Below, in pieces: positions 12,628 through 24,600 of a stretch of 64,000 nt of DNA (its first letter is position 1; every line of letters starts with the position of its first letter). The DNA is from Podocnemis expansa (taxonomy: Eukaryota > Chordata > Testudines > Podocnemididae). Both the position numbers and the translations under genes were made by a program. The notes under the pieces are model-generated. The model had not been told where the DNA came from. It did no database searches and saw only the letters and a list, made by a program, of their open reading frames with translations. The DNA is taken from NCBI GenBank assembly GCA_007922195.1, contig ML682232.1, forward strand, positions 248,001 to 312,000. Direction: 5' to 3'.

Positions 12628-15600
12628 AAGGTATTTTAGTGTAAAGATTCCTGTCATTTGACTTAACAAAATTTAAGATAACAAAATTCTGGTTCTAAGG
12701 ATACAACTTTCCAGATCTCCTGCTTAGACCCTAGCCTGAAATGAGCTCTTACTAGAACAGGGTCTAATGTGGGCTGAGCTTCTAGGAGCTCCTGCAAACC
12801 TGCCTTAATAGTCCCTTTGCTCCGCCTTCCTTTTGTTTCACCCAGTCAGCCCCTCTCCGCTGCCCATACTTGGGAGCGGGATGGGGTTGTGGGGGTGGGG
12901 TCATAATTTTCTATCTGAGAGTTCGTAGTGTGTTAATGAACTAAAAACAACTTGGCACCCTGACCAGGAGGAAAGAAGGGTCACCAACAAACCACGAGAG
13001 CAAACTAACCATTGCTTTCTGTGCCAAACTCCTGCCTTCAGATAATGCTAAGTGAGCATAGAAATAGCTTCTTATCTCATAATGGAGGTCACTGGTAAGT
13101 ATTGCTGACTGCTAGAACCAGGGGAGACCAAAAATGGTTTTTAAAATCTTCTCAGAGGTAAAAGCCCTCAGGTGTCCACTTTTTCCAACAGTAGGGCAAG
13201 AGGAAGACGGAACAAATGCTGCCATATGCACTCCAGGGTTATTTCTTCCTTCTAGCTTTGTGGTCGGCATGACAGTGGTTCTCAACCACTGTGTCAGGAC
13301 ACATTACTGTGTCATCACACAGTGGTAAGTGTGTCATGGCAAGCTGGGGAGATGGCTGGATTTGGCCTGGCAGGGGGTGGGCTGGTGTGTCCTGTATGGT
13401 CGCAATATGCCACCAAATGTGTCATGACCTGCAAAAGGTTGAGAATCCCTGGTTTAAATGAATGCTTTTAGTATTAGCCCTTGACTAGCTCCCCCCTGCC
13501 CCACCTGCAAGCTCCCTTATTCTCAGCAGTAAATGATTACACCACAAATGCAATTTTAAAAAAGGGGGGGAAAGAAAACTTTTCAACTGTGCCCTGATTT
13601 TGCATCATTCAGGGTAGTTTGAGACAGTCCATATATACATCAATCAGATTATCGTAGAATGCTGTTGAGTGAGGTGCTGCATCTCCCTCTCAGACATCAT
13701 TGGTAGTAAAGGAAAACAGCACAGTCAAGTGATGTGGAGAAAAATTATAAAAACACCTAAATCCCTTTGTCTTTCCTATAGACTTGGGTGCCTATGGCTA
13801 TTTCTACAATAGCAAATTAGTCCAGATTAAGGAGGTTTAATCTGGACTAATTTGCTCCCTGTCTACACTAGGCTTTTTTATTTTGAACTAGTAAATTTGA
13901 ACAGTTAGTTCGAATTTAGAGATTAGTTCAAACTTTCTTAGAATTTTAGTTCAAACTAAACAAGTATAAACTAAGCGGTTAGTTCAAACTAACTGCATTT
14001 TTTAGTTCAAACTAACTTTTAGTTCAGACTAGCTGCACTTTTTTCATTCAAACTAAAAAGTTAATTCAAGCTAAAAGAAAGGACAGCTAGTTCTAATTTA
14101 AAAGTTTGAACTAAAAAGCTGTGGTTAGTTTGAACTAACTGGGCACTACTTAGTTTGGACTAAGCATAGCCGAACTAAGCTTTTACATGTAGACATAGCT
14201 CAAGTGCCTAAATCACTTTTTTAAATGAGTTAAGTTCTAAGTCACCTCAAGGCTTTAGAAAAATTTACCTGATAACAGAACAACAGGGAATAGAATAATG
14301 GGAGGAGCACATATCGGTGTAGGGACTCACCAAGGACTAAAGGAGAGAGATAATAGAGGTCATGGGGAAACTGGAGAAAACTGTGTTCTGGTATTCCTAA
14401 ATCCTAGGAGAAGATAGCAGAAAACAAAGACCAACTCTAGACTGATCTTTCCAGTTCAACTTAGCAGTCAGTTAAGACACACTAAGTCAATCTGGAAACT
14501 GATTTAGTAAAACCATGCCCTCAATTGGCTCAGTGCAGTGAAGATGTCACACTGAAGGGGAGTTAGGAACTCAATGGGAGTTACACAAGATACTCTGCAT
14601 AGCTTCTGTAATTCCTGTCGACTAGTTCAAAATTTTCTCAGCAGTGTTGACCAGGCCACAGATAGAAAGAAAAAGATAGCATTCATGAAACACACAGAGA
14701 TCAACAGAATCAAGGAGAGGAGAGGTGGGAATGGGATGCCAGGAGCTTGGAGTAAATGATTTTAGACAAACAGTGATTAAAGGAATGACCTATTCATGGA
14801 GGATTCATCTAGTCATGGGGCACTATAAATATGTAATATGGTAAGTCTGACATTTACTTTTTCTGTCATGCCACAACATGTGCCAGAGAGAAGCACTGCA
14901 CAAACAGAGTGAGGATTTTGCATTGTAGTCTTGCCTCTAATATGTGATCAGATAACCCTCTGCCTCAGTTTCTATGCATAAAATAGGGTTAATACCTAAC
15001 TCACAGAGATGATGTGTCAGGTGAAACTTGATCTAACAATCTATGGTGTCATTGAGCAACATTGGTGTTACTCATACAAAAACTGTTGAAGCCAATATTC
15101 CAAGTCCTTGGAGTAGGAAAAGCCCAATATACTTGCTAAAAATATTTAAAGTCTTCAGTGAGAAGTACATGTTCTTAGAGTAACTAATTTCCCGAGAATG
15201 AGGATTTTTTCTAAATTTCAGCACTTTATCTGTTTTCTGAAATGTTAACGTTTCAGAAAAGTGGTTGAATGCTTAGGAGATCAGAGCCTTTCCCCTTTGT
15301 TCTTCCTTTCTCCTTCATGAACTACGCCCCAGTCCTGCAATAAATGAAGTATGGCAGACCTCAGTGCCTGCTTGGAACTCACTGACACATCGAGGCCACA
15401 CGTTTCCTTGCTTCCAGCAGTTCCAAGGTGTGTATTCACTATGCACTCACCGTAATAAACCCCAAAGACAGCTGCTGCTCCAACAAATGCTCCCAGGAAT
15501 TGTGCTAATATATAAATAGGTAATTTGGTCCATTTCAACCTTCCAGTTGCACACATGGCTAATGAAACAGCTGGGTTTATGTGACCACCTGAAAAACAAA

Positions 15601-18600
15601 TCTTAATATAATATAATATAATATAATATAATATAATATAATATAATATAATATATAGATAACACAGACAAATAGGAGGAGGCAGAGCATTTGTAAACAC
15701 GTGAGCCTTTTCGAACGCAAGACCATGTGCATCAGTTCACTGGTCACAGTGTTATTTTGCTGCCCCTCTCTTCTGAGAATTGGTGGGACAGGGCCAGCAA
15801 AATGTGATTAACTTTCATTCTGTTTTACAAGCTTTTAAGATTAAGACATAAGATGTTGATTTGGTTCTGCCACAAGTCTTGATCCCAATTCTGGGGTGTA
15901 TGTGAGCTACATGCAGCGGAAGGTGGCATTAAGACATCTCAGTGCTCTACTCTTTGACCCTGAATGTTCCTTGGAATAAAGCAAAATAACCTCTGGCTGT
16001 TCTACTTTGTGCTAGCTGCCCGTGGCCCCTAGAAACTGTCTGGAATCTGGGGATCTCCAGTGTGTATACTCACCCTGATTAGGCACTCATCGCTCATCAC
16101 ACTCCTAGGTTGAGTTCAGGAGGAGGTATGGCCAGGGAGCTGCTGTAATGACTGTGTGCAAGCAGATGGCTCTATTTTTAAATATTTGGAAGTGCTCAGA
16201 TGCTCTAGTGATGTAGACCATGTAAATACCTGGATATTTAGGAAGGGAAAAATTTCTCCCATAGCTGAATTAACTATAACAGCTTCATCATCAAGATCTG
16301 AATTGTGTTGTGTGTTATGTTATGTACTTTTCACTTCCCTCAGCATCTTTTCAACCAGATTGGGGGAAAGTGTTGAATGTCATTGTAAATCTCATTATTG
16401 CTGGAAGTGCAGTAAGTGCTTAAGAAATGCATATTTCTAGTTACATTAATAAGCAGACTTCAAAATATTCTAAAATGTAAATATGGGGAGCTTGGATAAG
16501 GGATTTTGCTGTAGTGTAAAACATGCCATGTGGTAACTTCCATTCAAAGCCACATTCAGGGATAAATTGAGATATGACAAAATGATGGTCTTTGTGTTTG
16601 AAGAAATTTGTATAAATAAGATAATGACCTTTGCTTGTCAAAGGACAGTGGAGAAAGGATCTCTATGTGCCATTCCCATTCCTTGCATTGTGTTATTATT
16701 TTGTGAACAATAAGCACCTGTGACACATGACCAGATAAACACTGATAATGGGTAGGATAAAGACATCCCTTGTATCATTTCCAAAACCGTCACCTAGTGG
16801 CATCAGTCTAGAATGAATTCTATGCTCCTCTCTCTGTTTCAGATTCTTTGTCATAGAGCTAATAGATTGATGGCAGCTACCTAACAGTCCTTCCTGTGAA
16901 TTTCTTAGAGGCTTGTTTTTTTCGTTCTTTCTGTCTCTTTCTTGCTGTGTCTGAATGAACAATGTTCTTTTCTTTCCCTAAGCATACAAATGCAATCCTC
17001 CACCTGTGCTTAGTGAGTGCATGCAGGAGAAATTATTATAGCCAGAAGCAGGAGATCATTAAAAATGGCCGATAAAATTAAAATCTGCAATGGATTGGTC
17101 TATTGGGTGGAATTTACCACTGATGTGGGAGAGATCCAAAATTATTAGTCTTTGAGTCTTCTATGGAACAGCAGCACTGGCAGGCTTTGGAAAGAGTTAT
17201 TTCCATTCTACTTCAGCAAAAAGGACAGGGAAGCAGTCAGGTGAAATGAGAAAAAGTGTGGGGAGGGAAATTCTCTGGACACTGACAGTGATGTCAACAG
17301 CCCCAGAATGGTGGACTAGGGGGAAATTCCCAATAAATGACGTCTATTAGAAGAAAGCTCAAATTGTCCAGACACTTAATTTTATGATACAGGGAGACAG
17401 AATTTTCTAGCATTTCAGTAGCTCTTAGCCATGGGAACAGAGGTGGTCTTAGGCTATCTGGGGCCCTAGAAGAAGACCCATTGCAGGGCATCCTATGAGC
17501 TCCCCAGCACCACCCACCCTTGCAGCCCCAATGCCCAGCAAGGAGCCCCAACCCCCTTCACATGTCCCCCCGTGCACCCCACAGCTGCCCCTCCATGGCC
17601 CTGGCTTCCTGTGGGGCCCCCTGCATGCAGTCATCCCCCCCTGCAGTCCCAGCTCCGACCCTTACCCTGGCAGTCTCTTTTCAGGCTGTCTGCACCTGCT
17701 GTGGCTTGGAGCACTCTTGCTGCCAACTGAGGCAGACTCAGCTTTTGGGGTAGGTGAAGCAGGCAACCACCCCTGCTGTCCACTGAGTTGGGGATGGGGC
17801 CCGTTAGCGCTCAGGGCCCTAAGTGGGCGCCTGCTTCACCTACCCCAAAAATCACCTCTGCATGGGAATTCAGGATTCCAGTGAGCCAGGGGGTTTATTA
17901 ATAAGACTATGTGGAAACTGATATTACATAACACATACAGATAACCTGATGTTGGATTGTCTCATGCTATTGTCTTATGTGTTCTTTTCATAGAGAAAGC
18001 TTGCTGCATGCAGAATCCCAGCTCAAAGGACAAGCACAGAAATCACAATTGTGCTGCTTTAGCAACCACTTTGCTCTGCCACAGTTGAGCCCCATGTATT
18101 TTAGACAGGTCCAGATGAATAGTCTTTAAAGATGCAAAATGTGCTTTCCAAGTTACTTTCATAGTGCTGCATTGGATGACCCAACCTAGCTCTGTGCACA
18201 GCTGTAATTAATCCTTGCTCATATAAGGGTATGTCCACACGTCTCTTTTATTTTGAAATAACACTGGTTATTTCGAAATAAAAAAGATTAGGTCCACACG
18301 ATGTTTTCTTATTTCAAAATAAGAACCATCATTTCGAAACAGCTTAAACCCCATTCATTTTGAAACAGCTGTTATTTTGAAATGGTTATTTCGAAATAAC
18401 GCCGTTTGGACATGTTGTTTCGAAACAACACCATTGTTTCGAAACAAAATGGCGAAACGCCCTTATTTCAAAATAACCGTTTCAAAATAACAGCTGTTTC
18501 GATAGCAGGCTTTCCCTTAATTTGAATTAATATTTTCTTAATTCGAATTAACTTATTTTGAAATAAGGACTTTATTTTGAAATAACTCATTTTGAAATAA

Positions 18601-21600
18601 CTTATTTTGAAATAATGATGTATGTGTGGATATAGCCTAAGAGAACAGCATACGGACATATTGTCCTGCCAAATTGAGCTTGTGTGGTACTACTGATCCA
18701 CTCACACGTATCTGTCTGTGAAAGCTGTGGTGCTATGAACACTTCACATGAATAAAAGGACTTACCAGACACGCCCCCGGACACATACACTGCCATGGTG
18801 ACTGCCATCGCAAATCCAACAGCTACTGTTACAGTCCCACCCATGGCCCCTCGGCTAAGGACAGCTTGGGCGACACACCCACATCCGAGTGCCTGTAGTT
18901 CAGAAAGGAAAGGTGAAACATGAGCATGCATAGGGTTACCAGATCCCAAAGCCTGGGAAAGAGGACAGAGAAGTATGAAAAGGAGGACATGTGGAGAAAA
19001 TGTAGTGTTAATGTAATATTCTTCTGTTTTTAGGGGGCCCTGGAACACTTCCTCCTAAAAATAGGGTGTTCCGGGGCATTCCAGCATACTTTAACCCCTG
19101 TAAGTAAAAAGCCAGATAAAATCATGTATTTTTAAAATGTGTGCTGGAGAGAAGATGTGAAAAGGAGGCCATGTCCTCCTTTTGCCTGACATCTGGTAAC
19201 CCTAAGCATGCAAGAACCTGCACATGAGTTCCTCCTTTGCTGCCTTAATGATAGTGAAGCATGAACAAAGAAATGATGAACTTTGAAATTGGTAGCATGT
19301 GGGCAACTAGGACTTCAGTCATGCTGGATGTTGGTTTTTCATCTCCCTCAATTCAGTGGCAGAAAGTATGTGGGTAGGACTTTTATCCACCAGCCTCCTA
19401 AGTTATAAAGGAGAAGGATGTGGTATTTGTAGAATAACTGCAAATTGTAAACATCTAGGTTTGAAGACTTTGCTATGACATGTTTACATTTCTCTTCTTG
19501 CTTCATTAAAAATCAGCAAATGTAACTCTCACCTCCTGTCTCTGCTTAGGTGTACCTAGAACTTTATATGGTCTCTCACAGAAAAAGAGTGAAATTCAGC
19601 CCTATGCAGAGCCCACACAAGAGCCCTGGGACTGTTCTCAATGGGAAGGAACACACGTTTGGGTGCGCCACCCTCATAAACCTCAGCTTGATTTATTGCA
19701 GACAACATTTTCAAGTTTATATATTTATTTTGACTTCTCTTTCAAACACTGCCCTTTCTGTAGCCTATTCTCCCCCCCCCCCCCAAAAAAAAAAAAACCA
19801 AAAACAAAAAAAACCAAAACCCACTCAGTTCCAGTGACTGGGTGCTGATTGGGGAAGATCATTCTGTGTGGTAAGATTTCAGTTCCTCTAGGTTATTACT
19901 ATAAACAATGAGCAAATGATCATTTTAAAAAATTGTGAAATATATCCCATAAGTCTTTCAGCCTGTAGCTTTGTTTTGAAACTCTGTTATGCTGTTCAAC
20001 TGGTAAAAGTCCAATCTTTGGAGATTTTATTGTGTACTTATATAATGCTGACTTGAGATCAGATATCACTCTGTCTGAATGCGAACTGCTAGAATATCAT
20101 GTAAAAATGTTTAAACACCAGGTGTCCACAAAAAGGACAGGACAGCATAGGGAAGAGGTTGGTAAGATCCAGAGTAACATAAACAAAGGTCAGAAACAAG
20201 AATGAAAGATTGGGACTAATGATATTACAGGCCTAGTTTGGAAGGAGACAAGCTGGGGCAAGTTCTGGAGAAATCAGTCAAATAACTCTACCGATTTGCT
20301 ATTTCCCTGTGCAAGCAGCTTGAAAAATAAACATTTACACATGGTCACTAATGAATGCTTTTTTCTTTTACCACCTTTGCCTACATATTCAAAAGGGCCC
20401 AGCACCCAGCTGCTTCTGTTCAGAATAAGGGGAGTTGCTGAGCGCTGAGCATTTTGAAAATCTGCCCACTTGTGATTATTTATTTTAGTGATGTTCTTGG
20501 ATGTACAGCTTAGCAGAAAAAGTCACAGGAGCACTTTATTGTCTGTATACTCCACTCCACACCTTATTACAATAAGGATTCTCAAAGAGTTCCCACAAAG
20601 CCATTTTTACAAGGATAATGAATTGACATATTAGGCTGGTGCTCCTCAAGACCCCAGTTCAGCAAAGCATTTAAGATGATTAAATCCATCCCTAGTCAGC
20701 AAAGCACTAAAGCTTATGCTTAACTTTAGGCATGAGCTCAAGTCTCCTATTAAACAGGTAATGGGTGGTTACCAACAGCCTGAACTCTTCCATTTCACCG
20801 CTTGTCTCTCTGCATCTAGATTTTAACAGTGGTTCACAACCTGTGGCCAGGGGAGCCTAAAGTTGCCCACAAGGGCTTTCAAAGTGGCTCATGGCTCTCC
20901 AGCCACTGGCTGTAGAAGGAAGCCACTACCTAAGGGTGCAGTCGTAGCACGTTGCTGCATGGCTACAAGGCCAGTGTAGGCTTCTTGCTGCAGCCAAGGG
21001 ATAGGAGTTCAGCACTCTCGTCCCTCTGGCTGTTGCAGAGAGCAAGGCGAAGCACTCTGCCTGGGTCCACATAGGCGCTGCACTAGAGCATTGATCTCCA
21101 ATGCCTCTGACTGCAGAAGGGAGCCAAGTGGAGGGCACAGGGCTACAGGATGCATGTAGTTTCCCTGCTGTGGCTCAGGGCTGGAGGGCTGCTAGCAGAC
21201 ACTGGTGGCCTTTCAGGGATGTAAAAATGACACCTGTGGACTTCAAGCCAAAAAGGTTGGGAACCCCTGCTCTAGAGGACAGCTCTAGAGCAGGGGTTCC
21301 CAACCACTGCACCGCAGCACACTGATGTGCCGCAGCAACCACTTAAGTGTGCCACCGGCCCTGGTCAGAGTGCAGGGGCTGCCAGCAGCAGCGGGATCCA
21401 GCCCTGGCTGGGGGTGCCAACAGTGGCAGGGTCTGGGGGCCGTGAGTGTTAGCATGGTACGGTGTGCTGCGGCAAGATAAAAGGCTGGGACCCACTGCTC
21501 TAGAGGCTAAGGCTCATAGGGTAATAGGTGCCTCAAGAGTTACAGCGTAGTCTGACTCACACCTTGTTCAGGTGTGACCGGGCTTATCTTGAGCACTTTT

Positions 21601-24600
21601 AATTACACAGATCGATGTTCATATTCATTTTCTACCTGTCCATGGGCATGGGATTGTAATTCTTTTGCTCTGCGTGAATGATCACTTTATTATTTTTACT
21701 TAAAAGCAATTCCAAGTTAGCCAGTGCATTTGAGCTGGTTAATCACCTCTGTACCTTCAGTGCTGTAACACTATTGGGAGCCACCAATGGCTGTGTTGTA
21801 GATGAGCTCTCTAGATCTGTATATAAATTAGCTCTTGGACAAATGCATATTGTGAGTGTCAAGCAAATTCTTTTCAGACGCTAAGCAGAGAACTGGTAAA
21901 TCCTATATTAGGAAAACTTTCTCACTAGGAGGGTGGTGAAGCATTGGAATGGGTTACCTGGGGAGGCAGAATCTCCATCTTTGGAAACACTTAAGGCCTG
22001 GTTAGACAAACTCTGGCTGGGATGTCTTAGTGGGAGTGGTGCTGCTTTTAGCAGGGGGTTGGACTAGATGACCTCATGAGGTCCCTTCCAGTCCTATGAT
22101 TCTATGATTTCTATTCTGCCTTAGGCCAAGGCTAAATTACAAAAGGCTTGTAGGTGCAGCTCTTAGGCGTACCCTTTTGGCATAGCTGTACTTTATATCA
22201 GCTTCCTTCAGCATAGCTTATGCTGGTTCCTCAAGTGAAAGCACATTTAAGCTGGTACAGCTGCATCTACACTAGGACTTTTGCTGGTATAATAACGTGG
22301 CCACACCTCTAATGGCCATTTCTATACCAGCAAAAAACCTTTGGCCTGGCCTGTCTCTGTCTCTGACTGCATCATTTACCCAGGTGCAGGTGTTGCTTAT
22401 AGGTTATTTGCTCACAAGCAAACAAAGCATTACCTGGTTCCAGAGCATTACAGTTGTCTGGCAATTTTAAAGATAGGGCTATTGTGCTAGAAAGTAATAG
22501 CATAGGGCTGTATCATTGTATCTTGAGAGACAAACAAATGTCATGCTTCAGTCTGCTTTCTGCTATGCTAGGGGAACACTTCTGTACTGTATATTCGTGC
22601 TTGTACTTTAAAGGTGACATACTTAATGACTAGACATGCACAACAAAAAGCCTCCCCTTAAATGCTGTCTTTTCTAAATGTGCAGTCGTGCCCTGGGCCA
22701 AGTTTTCAGCTCTTGCCTCGCTATTCTTGTGCTTGCAACAAACTGCACCCACAGGAGAAAGCATGCATGCAAACCAAAATTTGCACATGTAGCCAGGGCA
22801 CTTATACCCTGCCCACTGTGTCTGTGTAATGCTGGCTTGTGCACAAGGAACAAGCACCAACCATCGGGTGCGTGGTCAGTTATATGCATGGCAGGAGCAA
22901 AGCCTTCAAGCATCAGCCACGACACACAATTATTTTCACATGCTACCATTGTAAGCGGGGGAAATAATTTCTCTTATACTTGGTGTAACTAGTTCAACAC
23001 AACCGAAACTATCACCTCACAATATAATTACATGAGCAGCAATTTAATATCTTGCTAATCTGTGCTAGTCTGAGCTGAAACTGACTGGATCATCATGTTG
23101 TAGTAAGTTTCTCGGCCAAGTTCAAACTTCAGTTACACCCATGCAATCTCATTGACTGAAACAATTGAAATCAGTGGGAGTTGCATGGATGTAATTGAGG
23201 GCAGATACCTTTATCTTATCTTATGCTTCCAGCTTCCCATCTCCTTAGCAGTTGTCTGTGGCTTGGACTGCCTAAATTTACCTCAGTTGCTTCAGGGCTG
23301 ATTCTTTGTCCCAAAACAAATAAGATTACTGTCTTCAATAACATGGAGTTTGTCTGGGTGTGGGATGGCTGTCTGCATGTTCTCAGCCAGAAGACACACA
23401 AGCCTTCTCAGACACACAAGCCTTTCTTTTATCTTGGGTAATAAGACTAACATCAGGGGAAGGAAAACAATTGGGTTCCTCTGAGCGTAATGTCTTGTTA
23501 TTCCCTGGCAGCTTATAGAACTTTCTCTCTTGCAGTCATTGGAGAAACTGAGCGCCTGCTGCCTCCGTTTGTGTTATAGTCAGGATTTTTGCAAAGATAC
23601 ACATAACTGCATTTTTGGTATTGAATGCAGTTTCTCAAAGGTCCAAATCCAGAATTATAGGTGATATATTCTCTATAGTGACTGTAGGGTCTGAGTCCTC
23701 TTCAAGTGCAATACTTAGAGGAGGGGTCTCAAAAACGCAGCCTGCAGGCCACACGCGACCCCTAAAGCTGTTTCGTGTGGCTTGCAATGACGCTATTGTT
23801 ACCAATATTTGCACTATTGTATGAAAAGGTTTCAGTGTTGCAGCCCTCGGGCTAATGTACTAGTCCTCATGAGGCTCTCATGGTGATTTGAGTTTGAGAC
23901 CCCTGACTTAGAGAATATAAAAATGTATTTCCTTGTTCAACAGGGCTGCCTCTTGTGTGTATTAGGAATCTTATCTAATTCCTGTAGTTCTAAAGCTAAG
24001 TTTACTGCTCTTAACTGCAAAGAGTCAATCAACACAGTGGCTATGTTCACACACAGGAGGTTATTTCGATACAAGTTGTTTCGATACAAGTTGTATCGAA
24101 ATAAGGCGTTATTTCAAAATAAGTTAATTCGAATTAACAGTTTCTTAATTCGAATTAAGGAAAAAAGCTCAAAGCGAAATAGCAAGTTCAGACAACAGTT
24201 ATTTCGAAACGAGTCACCGTTGTTTCGAATCAACATGTTCAGACGGCATTCTTTCGAAACAATCATTTCGAAATAACGTTGTTTTGTCCCCACGTGGGGT
24301 TTAAGTTTTTTCGAAACAACGGTGTGTCGTGTGAACATGGCCTTCTTATTTTGAAGCAACCTCTGTTGTTTCAAAATAAGACTGCTGTGTGAACACACCC
24401 AGTGAGACACAGGGGCGCCGCTAGCACTGGGTACATGGCGCTCATGCCCCGAGTCCCAGCACCAGTGCCCCGGGTCTCCTGGAGACCCCAGGCCTGGCTC
24501 CTGCAGGCCCAATGCAGCCCCCACCGGGCCCTGGGGATCCGGCGTCTGGCCGCCAGTCCAATGCAGCCCTCACTGGGGCCTGCCCATGCCTGCCTGGTGT

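Larger units (their letters stand above)
11300..15450 (-). other. AQP9: AQP9 intron 3
   Basis: A 4.2-kb intron with a TATGTA microsatellite, one hAT MITE, one TTAGTTCGAACTAA MITE and a MIR-like fragment. The frames at 12011-12379 have no recognised domain. Confidence 0.85.
15589..18765 (-). other. AQP9: AQP9 intron 2
   Basis: A 3.2-kb intron with a pentanucleotide repeat at its acceptor side, a GC-rich hAT and a TTCGAA-family MITE. Confidence 0.85.

Noticed and set aside
15281..15700. 139-codon minus frame with Tyr/Ile/Leu repeats
   Set aside because: The Tyr/Ile/Leu part is the translated intronic pentanucleotide repeat. Only 15451-15588 (AQP9 exon 3) is coding.
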